DNA of 20,000 bases from Neocallimastix lanati (nom. inval.) (Eukaryota; Neocallimastigomycota; Neocallimastigomycetes; Neocallimastigales; Neocallimastigaceae): the NCBI GenBank assembly GCA_016946835.1, contig JACVTC010000024.1, forward strand, positions 347,501 to 367,500. Direction: 5' to 3'. The position numbers and the translations under genes were made by a program. Below the pieces are notes generated by a model. That model did not search any database and was not told the DNA's origin. It saw only the letters and a list, made by a program, of their open reading frames with translations. Shown here piece after piece: positions 12,166-20,000 of the stretch (position 1 is its first letter; the number at the start of each line of letters is the position of its first letter).

Positions 12166-12560
12166 GGTTTTCTGAATCAATCCTGCGAACGACCTCCTGA
12201 ATTTATATGGAACAATCATCCTCTCGGGTTTTTTTTTACTTACTTAATAAATGAAGTCGGATGTTCACTTGCCATGAAAGATATTCCCTATATAGCTAGG
12301 GACGACATATAGATCATTTGACTGTGAAAGGATTAGTGTAGTTGTTCCTCCTTCAACCAATGGTTCAAGTAATCATTAAAAAGAAGCCTGGCGTATTAAG
12401 TGGCGTATATAGGGAATATCTTTTCCTACTAGCCTTGTTTTTTAGAGAGTGGTCAGCACCAATGCCTAAACGATATGCCAAAAAAGACCAATGAAAGTCT
12501 GATATATTTAGGTGGAGAGACTAGAGGCTTCTATTGTCGTTCCTCTCTGGTTAATTCCAG
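12166..12560 (+). pseudogene. Relic copy A of the same unidentified former coding sequence, frameshifted
   Basis: A 395-bp island with clearly more G/C than its surroundings. Several overlapping frames look coding. Frame 12166-12309 includes RPPEFIWNNHPLGFFF and AMKDIPYIARDD, and ends at TAG 12310-12312. Frame 12296-12376 includes CERISVVVPPSTNG. Frame 12342-12500 includes KKPGVLSGVYREYL, LALFFREW and PKRYAKK. After a frameshift in the A-run at 12480-12486 comes NESLIYL, and after a further indel near 12112-12115 of the last 100s (12512-12515) comes ERLEASIVVPLWLIP. The part from 12430 on matches relic B on the minus strand. The many frame changes show decay of an older gene or element. The first half has no match to relic B within this window. 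The product is unidentified; a transposable-element origin is possible but unproven. Confidence 0.55.
12277..12423. repeat. Perfect 18-bp inverted repeat inside relic A
   Basis: Arms at 12277-12294 (AAAGATATTCCCTATATA) and 12406-12423 are exact reverse complements, about 111 bp apart. They include the G/C-containing core TTCCC/GGGAA, so chance is much less likely than for an A/T-only palindrome. The arms could be transposon or foldback termini, or the result of a local inverted duplication. Confidence 0.85.
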
Positions 12561-13018
12561 ATAAAAATAAATAAATAAATAAATAAATAATAAAAAATAA
12601 AAATAAATAAATAAATAAATAAATTCTATAAATAAGAATTCACAGTAAAAAAAAAAAAAAAAAGCTTAATTCATATATTTAAAAACTATAATATATATTA
12701 TCTATCAGTATAATTAGATTGGTAGTCATTTTGAAAAAAAAAAAAAAAAATTATTATAGTTAAATAATAAAAAACCAATATATATAAATGTTTATATGGA
12801 ATATTTTTGAACCAAACACGCAAAAAAAAAAAAAAAAAAAAAACTTTTAAAAGGTTTAAATTAATAATAATAATAATAATTAATAATAAAATAAGTAAAG
12901 TATATATATATATTAAAATTTAAATTTTAATAGATAATTTTGATGAGTAAAATAAAAAAATATATAGATAGGATTCCTTAAAGATTTATATCAAAGAATA
13001 ATAAAAATAAATTAAAAT

Positions 13019-13260
13019 ATAAAGTATTATAATATAGTTAAATATAAATAAAACTAATGTAAAAAATAAATAAATAAATAAATAAATAAATAAATAGTGA
13101 AGTATTATAAACTAGTAAAATATTAATAAAACTAAAATAAAGATAAAGATAAATAAAGATATTGAAGTAGTAAAAAAAAAAAAATAAAAAAAAAAAGTAC
13201 AGTAATAAAAATAAAAATAAAAAAAAAGTACAGTTATAAAAATAAAAAAAAAAATTAAAG
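13019..13260. repeat. Short diverged direct repeats
   Basis: AAGTATTATAA followed by AATAAAACTAA-like sequence occurs at about 13021 and again at about 13099, flanking an (AAAT)n tract. Further on, an A-rich unit containing GTACAG recurs at 13197 and 13228 (31-bp spacing). These are low-complexity duplications with no sign of function. Confidence 0.55.
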
Positions 13261-13759
13261 ATAATGAATAATTCATATGTATGAATAAAAATAAATAATA
13301 TTATGAATTGATTTCAATTAAAATTTTAAAATAAATAATAATAATATTAGAAAAAAATTTATTATTATTATTATAATTATTATTATTATTTTTTAAAATA
13401 GATTATGTGATATTATACAAAAAATAATAATATTAATATTAATAAAAATAAAATAAAATAAAATAAAAATTATTATATATATAAATATTTTTTTTTTTTT
13501 AAAATATATTATTATTAGTAGTATTAGTATTATTTTTATCTACTTTATACTATTATTATCATTATCATTATTATTTATTATTGAATGGGAGGGCTATTTA
13601 ATTTTTTTTTTCTTTAATACATATATATTAATATAGATATATATTATATTTTAAAATTAACATTATTAAAAAAATATATATATATATAAATATATACTAT
13701 ATTTTAGATATATACATATATTTATAAACTATGTAATTTTTTTTTTTTTTTTAATTATG

Positions 13760-13761
<2 letters not shown>

Positions 13762-13795
<34 letters not shown>
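13762..13795. repeat. Poly-T run, 34 bases
   Basis: An uninterrupted T34 tract, with a separate T run just upstream at about 13739-13752. Run lengths like these can vary between clones or sequence reads. Confidence 0.9.
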
Positions 13796-13796
<1 letters not shown>

Positions 13797-13976
13797 TGAT
13801 GTTGTTAATGATATTGTTATTGTTATTGTTGTTGTCGTTTTTTATAGATGAAGGTATGAAGGTATGAATGTATTTTAAATGTTAAAATAAATTATTAAAA
13901 AAAAAAAAAAAAAATTTATTGATCTACTTCTTTATTACTTTAAATTAAATTAAAAAAATCATTCCATTTCTCTTAT

Positions 13977-14014
13977 TTTATTTATTCCTATTAAATTTAT
14001 TTATTCCTATTAAA
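13977..14014 (-). repeat. Perfect 19-bp tandem duplication over the dihydrofolate synthase stop codon and poly(A) signals
   Basis: The units at 13977-13995 and 13996-14014 are identical. On the sense (minus) strand the unit reads TTTAATAGGAATAAATAAA. The copy nearer the gene contains the TAA stop codon (14012-14010) and overlapping AATAAA hexamers (14005-13996). The second copy repeats them just downstream (13986-13977). AATAAA is the canonical cleavage/polyadenylation hexamer, although in such A/T-rich DNA its presence alone is weak evidence of function. Confidence 0.85.
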
Positions 14015-14915
14015 CTGCTAAAAGTAAGGATTGATAAATATCGGCTACAAGGTATAAAGATCCACATACAACGACTAATGGTTCAGTTCCATTCTTCTTC
14101 ATACGCTTTTCTCTGATATCTTTTAAACAGGCAAAGGCATCTAAAACATTATCAAAGGTTTTATATTTTTCCTATAATTTTTTTTTTTGTTTCATAATAA
14201 TATTAATAATAATAATTATAATAACAAAATAAAAAAAAAATTTTTTAATAAAGTATATAAAATAAAATAAAATAAATGAAAAAATAAAATAAAATAAAAT
14301 AAAATAAAAATAAAATAAAATAAAATAAAATAAAATAAAATATATATATATATATTTAATATAAACTTACATTTAATTCAGTTTCGGTAAATTGTGATTG
14401 ATATTTTTGAAGTAAGGTTTCCTTTATATCTTTTGGTGGAGTACAATGAATCCAGGTCATTTGTTCCGGTTGACGGAAAGGAACACAATAGACAGAATCC
14501 TCAGGGGATACTAAAATATCTAAAACTTTCTCTAAATCTTTACCATGCGTCATACCAAAAATCCATTGAATGGGTCGGGAATGATGATTTTGTGTGGAGA
14601 TACCACTTTCAAAATATTCATCAATATATTTTTTTAAGGCATAGGCACAATCTGTATTATGGGCTCCATCTAATAATACTTTACCACATTTATTATGAAC
14701 TAACCATTCTAATCGACCTGGCCATTTCACTTCTGATAATCCTTTTCTAATTTTTTCTAATTTTTTTTTTTTAAAAAAAAATAATAATTAACAAATAAAT
14801 AAATATATATATATATATATTAAAAAAAAAAAAAAGTTAAAAATATATTATTATATGAAGAAGAAGAAGAATAAGGAAATATATAAAGTAAAAATAAAAT
14901 AATAAAATAATAAAG

Positions 14916-14958
<43 letters not shown>

Positions 14959-15379
14959 AAAATTTATAAATAAAATAGTAAAATAAAATTATAATAAAGA
15001 AACTAACTATAATAAATATCTATTTTTTCTTTTTTTTATATAAATTTTAACATTATTTTTATCACTGTTATTTTTTTCCCCTCCATTCTGTTATATTATA
15101 TATAAAACAAAATAATATATAAATAAACTAACTATAATAAAATTTTTAATTTTTTTTTATCTTTTTTTTTTTTTTTTGTTATTTTTTTTTTTCCCCTTAC
15201 TCTCACTATATTTTCTTTATCATAATTTTTATCATAATTTTTAGCATTATTTTTATCATTGTTACATTTTTTTTTATTTTGTTATATATTATGTATTCAT
15301 TAATATTAATGTATGATTAATTTTATAATTTTTTCTCTCTTTTATTATTATTATTATTATTATTTATAATTATTATATA

Positions 15380-15410
<31 letters not shown>

Positions 15411-16258
15411 GATTTATCTTACTTACCATTAATGACTTGTAAATTATCTTGATATGAAGATATGGAAGAGAAAGGTTTTATTTTTTGTTCAATAAGTTGT
15501 TTTATAACGACTTCCACGGTTTTTACTGCAACTGCTGAATTATCTAATTGAAAACCTCCTTGAAGTGGTAAAGGATATTCAAAGTCTTGTCCGAAAAAGG
15601 TATTGATGGCCCAATTTGGTTTGGTAGGATGCTTTCGTGAAGTGGATACCAAATAACAAGGAGAATGATGTTCCTTGGCTTGATGACATAAAATTTCTTT
15701 GGCACTATTATAAGATTGTGGGGCAATAATAACCGGTACATTATCTTTTATAATACCTGATTTTTCTGAAGCAATTTCCTCTACTGTATTGCCAAGAAAC
15801 GCTTGATGATCAATGCCAATAGAAGAAAAAACACTTGCTAAGGAGTCAGGACAGACATTGGTAGCATCTAAACGACCACCAAGTCCAACTTCAACAATAG
15901 CTACATCAACTTTTTCCATTGAAAAACATAAAAATGCGGTAGCAGTTAAAAGTTCAAATTGACTTGCTTTTAAATTATGAGCAGCATTAGCTTTTACCAC
16001 AATTTCTCTGGCTTTATCATAGCGTTGTTTCGAAACTGTTTTTTCAAAAATTCGAATAGAATCATATTCATGAATAAAATGTGGAGAATTATATCTCCCT
16101 ATTTTAAGTGAACAAGAATTTAACATTGAACCTATAAATGAAGATATTGAACCCTTACCGTTGGTACCACCAACATGAATAATTTTAAAATTATTCTGTG
16201 GATTTCCAATTAATTTTAACAATTCAATTGAACGCTCTAAACCTATTTTTATAGACAT
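14010..16258 (-). CDS. FOL3: Dihydrofolate synthase (FolC/Mur ligase family)
   Basis: ATP-dependent ligation of L-glutamate to dihydropteroate, giving dihydrofolate in de novo folate synthesis. Three exons, 16258-15427, 14756-14371 and 14171-14010, join in frame (phases 1 and 0) to 459 residues, near the family's usual 420-460. Family motifs appear in order: P-loop GGTNGKGS (30-37), GRYNSPHF (54-61), EVGLGGRLDATN (123-134), GIDHQAFLGNT (148-158), ASEKSGIIK (163-171), WPGRLEW (289-295), DGAHN (307-311), GMTHGKD (345-351) and the C-terminal CGSLYLVAD (442-450). GTNGKGS and RYNSPHF resemble fungal Fol3 rather than the GTKGKGS and FTSPHL typical of folylpolyglutamate synthase (Met7), so dihydrofolate synthase is preferred; bifunctionality cannot be excluded. 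The ATG has A at -3 and an in-frame TAA six codons upstream. No targeting peptide is seen, which suggests a cytosolic enzyme. Confidence 0.95.
14172..14370 (-). other. Intron 2 of the dihydrofolate synthase gene
   Basis: 199 nt, donor GTAAGT (14370-14365) and acceptor ATTATAG ending at 14172, phase 0. It contains a long (AAAAT)n microsatellite (about 14259-14340) and a (TA)n tract near the donor. Splicing joins TELN to EKYKTFDNVL and restores the C-terminal CGSLYLV motif. Confidence 0.88.
14757..15426 (-). other. Intron 1 of the dihydrofolate synthase gene (670 nt)
   Basis: The donor is GTAAGT (15426-15421). Of two nearby TTAG acceptors, only the one ending at 14757 keeps the frame, giving EKIRKGLSEVKWPGRL. 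It is long for this gene and packed with low complexity: a 41-base A-run on the plus strand (14916-14956), (TA)n near 14805, (ATT)n at 15340-15412 and several T runs. I see no gene or RNA inside it. Confidence 0.88.
14916..14956. repeat. Poly-A run, 41 bases (poly-T in the intron's sense)
   Basis: The longest homopolymer in the window. It lies in the acceptor half of intron 1 of the dihydrofolate synthase gene, about 160 nt before the splice site, so it reads as a very long U tract in the pre-mRNA. Confidence 0.92.
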
Positions 16259-17045
16259 TTTCTCTTTTATTTATCTTAAATAAAATAGAATATTTGTGAT
16301 GAAAATGATGGTGAAAATATTCAATATATATATATATATATTTAATATAAAAAAAAAAATAAAAAATAAAAAAAATAAAATAAAAATAAAATAAAATAAA
16401 ATAAATTAATTATTTTAAAATATAACTATTAAATAATAAATACATTATATTTTTATTCTTATATTTTTTATTTTTATTTTTATTTTTATTTATATATGAA
16501 AAAATTAAATATTGGAATTTGTTAATAATTATTAAATGAAATTTTAAAATTAAAAATTAAAAATTAACTGCTATACTTGTATATTTATTTTAAAAAAAAA
16601 TATAAATATATTTTTACAATAAATGTATATATTAATTTGTATTTTTTTATATATATAAAAAAAAAGAATAATTGAAGTTTCTTTATTCAATTTTTTATTA
16701 TTTACTGTTTCTTTTCCCCCTTTATTATTATTATTATTATTATAATTATAATTATAATTACTTTTATTTCTAATAAATTAAGTTTTAATAATTGTTAAAT
16801 ATATATATTTCTTTATAATTTTTATTAAAGAAATTATAAATCTTTATTTTTTTTTTTTTTTTTTATATAATTTTTATTTATCTTTATTATATAATCTCGT
16901 ATGATAATCAAAAAAAACAAAAACAATATTAAAAAAAAGGTGTCTTTTTTTTATATATATATATAAATAAATAAATATATAGACACAATACTATTGAATA
17001 TTGATTAATAATATAAAATTTTAAGGGTTAAAAATTAAAACAAAT

Positions 17046-17190
17046 AAAAAACATAATAAATATAAAATATAAAATATAACAAATATAAAATATAAAATAT
17101 AAAATATAAAATATAATAAATATAAAATATAAATTATAAATTATAAAATATAATAAATATAAAATATAAATTATAAATTATAAAATAAAT
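17046..17190. repeat. TATAAAA-type minisatellite with a 37-bp tandem duplication
   Basis: Tandem ATATAAA/TATAAAA heptamers mixed with TAATAAA and TTATAAA variants. A block beginning TAATAAATAT at 17114 recurs at 17151. The unit is the same as in the larger array at 5742-6002. Confidence 0.8.
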
Positions 17191-18775
17191 AAATAGATAA
17201 ATAATTAAATTTGGTCCAATAAAAAAAATTTAAAAAAAAAAAATTTTTTTAACCTATAATAAATATACAGATTTTTTTTTAATTAGTTAACAAAATTGAT
17301 CAATTTCAAATTCTTTAATAATTTCTTTATTTAATCTTATTTATTAATATTATTATTAAAAAAAAAAAAAAAAAAAAATTTGTTTTTAAATTAAAATACA
17401 AGTATTAATATATAAGATATGATATGGTGTTACATTATTCTATATTTTATTGCTATACGCCACATTTTATGTTATATTATTACATTAATTTTATTATACT
17501 AATATTAATATCAATGATATATATTCATAATTAATATAAAACTAATCTTTAATATATTTAAATTAGTTAAAAGTATTAAACTTTATTTCTAAAAAGATTT
17601 TATTATTTAATATATTTAATATATTATAAAAGTATATTAAATAAATAGACAATAATTTAAATTTTAATATTTTTATATTTAATTTTATATTTTATATTTA
17701 ATAAATTAAAATATATACAAGAAAAACAAAATATGAAATACAAAATATAAAATATAAAATAAATTTAATTGATTTAATTTATAATATATTATATATGATA
17801 TATAACAATTACATAATATAAATATTATATATATATAATAAAATAAAAAAAAAAGATAATCAAGAAAGTTTAATTAATATTAAATTTAGTTTTTTTTTTT
17901 TTATTTATTTATTTTTTTTTTTTTTAATTTGGATTAATTTCATAATAAAGTTAAAAAAAAGAAAAACCATTTAAAGATGAAATCTTAAAAAAAATTTTTT
18001 TTTTTTTTAAATTTTTAAATTTTTGGTTATATATTAAACACAAACTTTTAATATTATTATTACAATTTTTTATATTGTTATTATTTAAATATTATTATTT
18101 AAATATTATTATTTTTACTATTATAATTACTTATTACTTGTTATTGTTATTGTTATTATAAATACTTTTTTTTTTCTTTTATTAATAACTATTATAAATT
18201 CAAACTATTGTTATAATTATTTATTAATAATAAATATAAATAATAATTGGATAATAATATATACATATAAAAAAAAAATATAAATTATTAAAAATTAAAT
18301 AAAATAAAAATAATAATAATAAAACTTAGAATACAATGAATAAATTTACATAAACTATAAATATATATGTATTATATAATTTTCATTTATTTTATATTAT
18401 TTTTTTTTTCATATATTAAAATTTAAATAAAAAAGTAAAGTATAAATAAAATAAAATAAAATATAATAAAATAAAATAAAATAAAAAGGAATATTAGTTA
18501 ATAAAAAAAATCTTAAAAGAAAAAAAAAAATTAATAATAATTATTAAATAATTTAAATAATACTAAATAGTTTTTCTTTTTTTTGTTCTTTTTTTTTTTA
18601 ATAACAATTTAATAATATTAATAAAAAATATAAATACAAATACTGGATGGTAGAAATAATAATTATAATTACATATTAAAAGATTATTTTATATATAGAT
18701 TGCTTCATTATAATTTTAAATATTATATTAAAATGATACATTTATTGATTATATAATAAATTTTGAATTATTAAA

Positions 18776-18806
<31 letters not shown>

Positions 18807-18819
18807 TATTTTGATATTT

Positions 18820-18821
<2 letters not shown>

Positions 18822-18856
<35 letters not shown>

Positions 18857-18903
18857 TTTATTTTATTTTATTTTATTTTATTTTATTTTATTTTTATTTT
18901 TAT
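18822..18903. repeat. Poly-T33 followed by (TTTTA)n, downstream of the cap-binding protein gene
   Basis: A 33-base T-run (18822-18854) leads into about ten TTTTA units. On the sense strand of the neighbouring gene this reads (TAAAA)n then poly-A, starting about 50 nt after the stop codon and overlapping AATAAA hexamers. An 18-bp perfect palindrome (18897-18914) lies at its gene-proximal edge. The cleavage site probably lies in or near this tract, but that is inference. Confidence 0.75.
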
Positions 18904-18955
18904 TTAAATAAAAATTATAGTTTATTGTTATTATTTTTGGTAGGATTAATTATTT

Positions 18956-19131
18956 TTAATTATTTTCTCTTTCATAGACATCACGAATTTCATTCCATAC
19001 ATTCATAATTCTAGGATCTATATTATCCGTGAAAATAACAGTTTCTAAAGTAACCATAAAGGATTGAACTTCTTCTGAATACTATAATAAAAATATATAT
19101 AAAAATAAAAATATTAATATGATATTAGAAA

Positions 19132-19176
<45 letters not shown>

Positions 19177-19414
19177 GATGATGATGATGATGATGATGAT
19201 TTTATAAATAAAAATAATAAAAATAAATATAATAATAATAAAAATAAATATAATAATAAAAATAAATATAATAATAATAATAATTTACTTACAGTTCTAC
19301 CAACATCACGAATAAAACCAACAACCCATCTCCACCATGGAGTTTTCATTGGATCTATATTTTGAGTTTCAAATTCTTTTATCTTAATTTCTGTTGTTTC
19401 AACAAATCTCTACC

Positions 19415-19471
<57 letters not shown>

Positions 19472-19545
19472 TTTATAATAATATAAAATAATAATAATAT
19501 AAAATAATATATATTAGTAAATTTTAATTATAATAAAACAAATTC

Positions 19546-19602
<57 letters not shown>

Positions 19603-19767
19603 TTTAAATCAATATTTATATTTATATTTATATTTATATATATAAACTTACTTGGAATACACATATAAAGGCTTCCTTTTGTTCACGAATAACAGCATCT
19701 TGAGTTCTTTCAATACTAGCAATTGATTCATTATGAGAAATTCTCATAGTTTCATTAGTTTCAGCAT
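18956..19767 (-). CDS. NCBP1: Partial gene (3' end): nuclear cap-binding protein subunit 1 (CBP80)
   Basis: CBP80 is the large subunit of the nuclear cap-binding complex; with CBP20 it binds the 5' cap of RNA polymerase II transcripts and aids splicing, export and RNA turnover. Three exons are visible: 19767-19652, 19409-19293 and 19081-18956 (TAA at 18958-18956). They join in frame to the last 118 residues. Recognition rests on the C-terminal pattern of this family: QKEAFICVFQRFVE, then TPWWRWVVGFIRDVGR, then SFMVTLETVIFTDNIDPRI, close to the known animal CBP80 C-terminus (QRF, TPWYKN, YMVTLENLLFT, LDP). This part belongs to the last MIF4G-like helical domain. All donors are GTAAGT. The upstream exon lies beyond the window; the first visible exon starts in phase 1. 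The yeast counterpart is STO1/CBC1. Confidence in the family is high. Confidence 0.88.
19082..19292 (-). other. Last intron of the cap-binding protein gene
   Basis: 211 nt, donor GTAAGT (19292-19287), acceptor TTATTATAG ending at 19082, phase 0. It contains an (ATG)n tract on the plus strand (19175-19200) next to a 40-bp perfect palindrome of (AAT)n/(ATT)n (19137-19176). Confidence 0.85.
19137..19200. repeat. 40-bp (AAT)n(ATT)n palindrome plus (ATG)8 microsatellite
   Basis: ATAAT...AAT at 19137-19156 is the exact reverse complement of ATTATT...TAT at 19157-19176. The plus strand then continues as ATG repeats. The whole block lies inside the last intron of the cap-binding protein gene. Confidence 0.85.
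19410..19651 (-). other. Penultimate intron of the cap-binding protein gene
   Basis: 242 nt, donor GTAAGT (19651-19646), acceptor TTGGTAG ending at 19410, phase 0. It contains (AAT)n at 19415-19468, an A-run of about 30 bases at 19551-19580 and a (TA)n tract immediately after it. Confidence 0.85.
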
Positions 19768-20000
19768 CTATTTTTGTTTTATATATATATATATATATAT
19801 ATATTTTATTTTATTTGTAAAAGTTTATAAAATTAAAATATTAATTGGCATTAGTTAAATTTTATATATAATAATATTATTAATATTAATAACAATTATA
19901 TTAACAAATAAGGATAATAATAATTGGGTTATATATATATATTAATTAATGTATTTATTTATCTATCTATCTATCTATTTATTTATTTATTTATTTATTA
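19768..20000 (-). other. Partial intron of the cap-binding protein gene, running off the window
   Basis: The acceptor AAAAATAG ends at 19768, before an exon starting in phase 1. No donor or coding stretch is visible up to the right edge. It contains (TA)n (19781-19803) and (ATCT)n then (ATTT)n at 19957-20000. Confidence 0.75.

Larger units (their letters stand above)
12562..13976. other. A/T-rich intergenic region downstream of the dihydrofolate synthase gene
   Basis: Contains (AAAT)n tracts (12567-12622 and 13066-13095), poly-A runs (near 12646, 12735 and 12822), (TA)n tracts near 13675, a 34-base T-run (13762-13795) and an A-run near 13897. No open frame of interest and no RNA gene signature was found. 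Confidence 0.6.
16259..18955. other. A/T-rich intergenic region between the dihydrofolate synthase and cap-binding protein genes
   Basis: About 2.7 kb. It must contain the promoter of the minus-strand gene starting at 16258 and the 3' untranslated region of the gene ending at 18956. A (TA)n tract lies at 16325-16341. Poly-T and poly-A runs occur near 16850, 17360, 17890 and 18000. No open frame other than low-complexity Phe/Leu noise and no RNA gene signature was seen. Confidence 0.6.

Noticed and set aside
12360-12380. GGTTCAAG as a possible tRNA T-loop
   Set aside because: There is no matching acceptor stem or anticodon arm around it, and no CCA-like or A/B-box spacing fits.
11375-12560. 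The two inverted relics as terminal inverted repeats of one intact transposon
   Set aside because: The repeats are diverged and contain coding-like sequence, the spacer is microsatellite DNA without an open frame, and relic A extends well inside relative to the repeated part. Two separate insertions or an inverted duplication fit better.
14394-14750. Plus-strand frame over dihydrofolate synthase exon 2
   Set aside because: Antisense shadow of an exon that carries the WPGRLEW, DGAHN and GMTHGKD motifs.
15544-15741. Second minus-strand frame inside dihydrofolate synthase exon 1
   Set aside because: It lies in a shifted frame within a confidently identified exon.
18811-19008. Plus-strand frame ending in HRHHEFHSIHS
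   Set aside because: Its first part is the poly-T and (TTTTA)n tract, and its end is antisense to the last cap-binding protein exon.

Overview
This window is eukaryotic, extremely A/T-rich and gene-poor. It carries three intron-containing protein genes, all read from the minus strand, separated by very long A/T-only spacers with homopolymer runs and microsatellites. Standard genetic code, A/T-ending codons, short GTAAGT-type introns, CAA/AAT-rich low-complexity protein and a fungal-style dihydrofolate synthase fit an anaerobic gut fungus (Neocallimastigomycota) best. A Dictyostelium-like amoeba is the main alternative, but the 12.9-kb gene-free stretch argues against it. The assignment is inference, not proof.

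Layout: (1) 1-1154, the 5' part of a gene for a long, disordered Gln/Ser/Thr/Pro-rich, regulator-like protein; it runs off the left edge. (2) 1155-14009, a gene desert with two large arrays of A/T heptamers (TATAAAA at 5742-6002; TTATTTA at about 9068-9866) and, at 11375-12560, two decayed copies of one former coding sequence in inverted orientation. Those relics are the only clearly less A/T-rich islands in the desert. (3) 14010-16258, a complete three-exon gene for a 459-residue dihydrofolate synthase of the FolC/Fol3 family, the folate-pathway step that joins glutamate to dihydropteroate. (4) 16259-18955, a second A/T-rich spacer. (5) 18956-20000, the last three exons of the nuclear cap-binding complex large subunit gene (NCBP1/CBP80), which continues beyond the right edge.

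The three genes have unrelated housekeeping or regulatory roles and give no sign of forming a functional cluster. No tRNA, rRNA, CRISPR array or intact mobile element was seen. The most unusual item is the inverted pair of relics: their shared part aligns as protein (PKRY...NESL...RLE...P) with many differences at third codon positions, and one copy also holds a perfect 18-bp inverted repeat. I could not identify the family.
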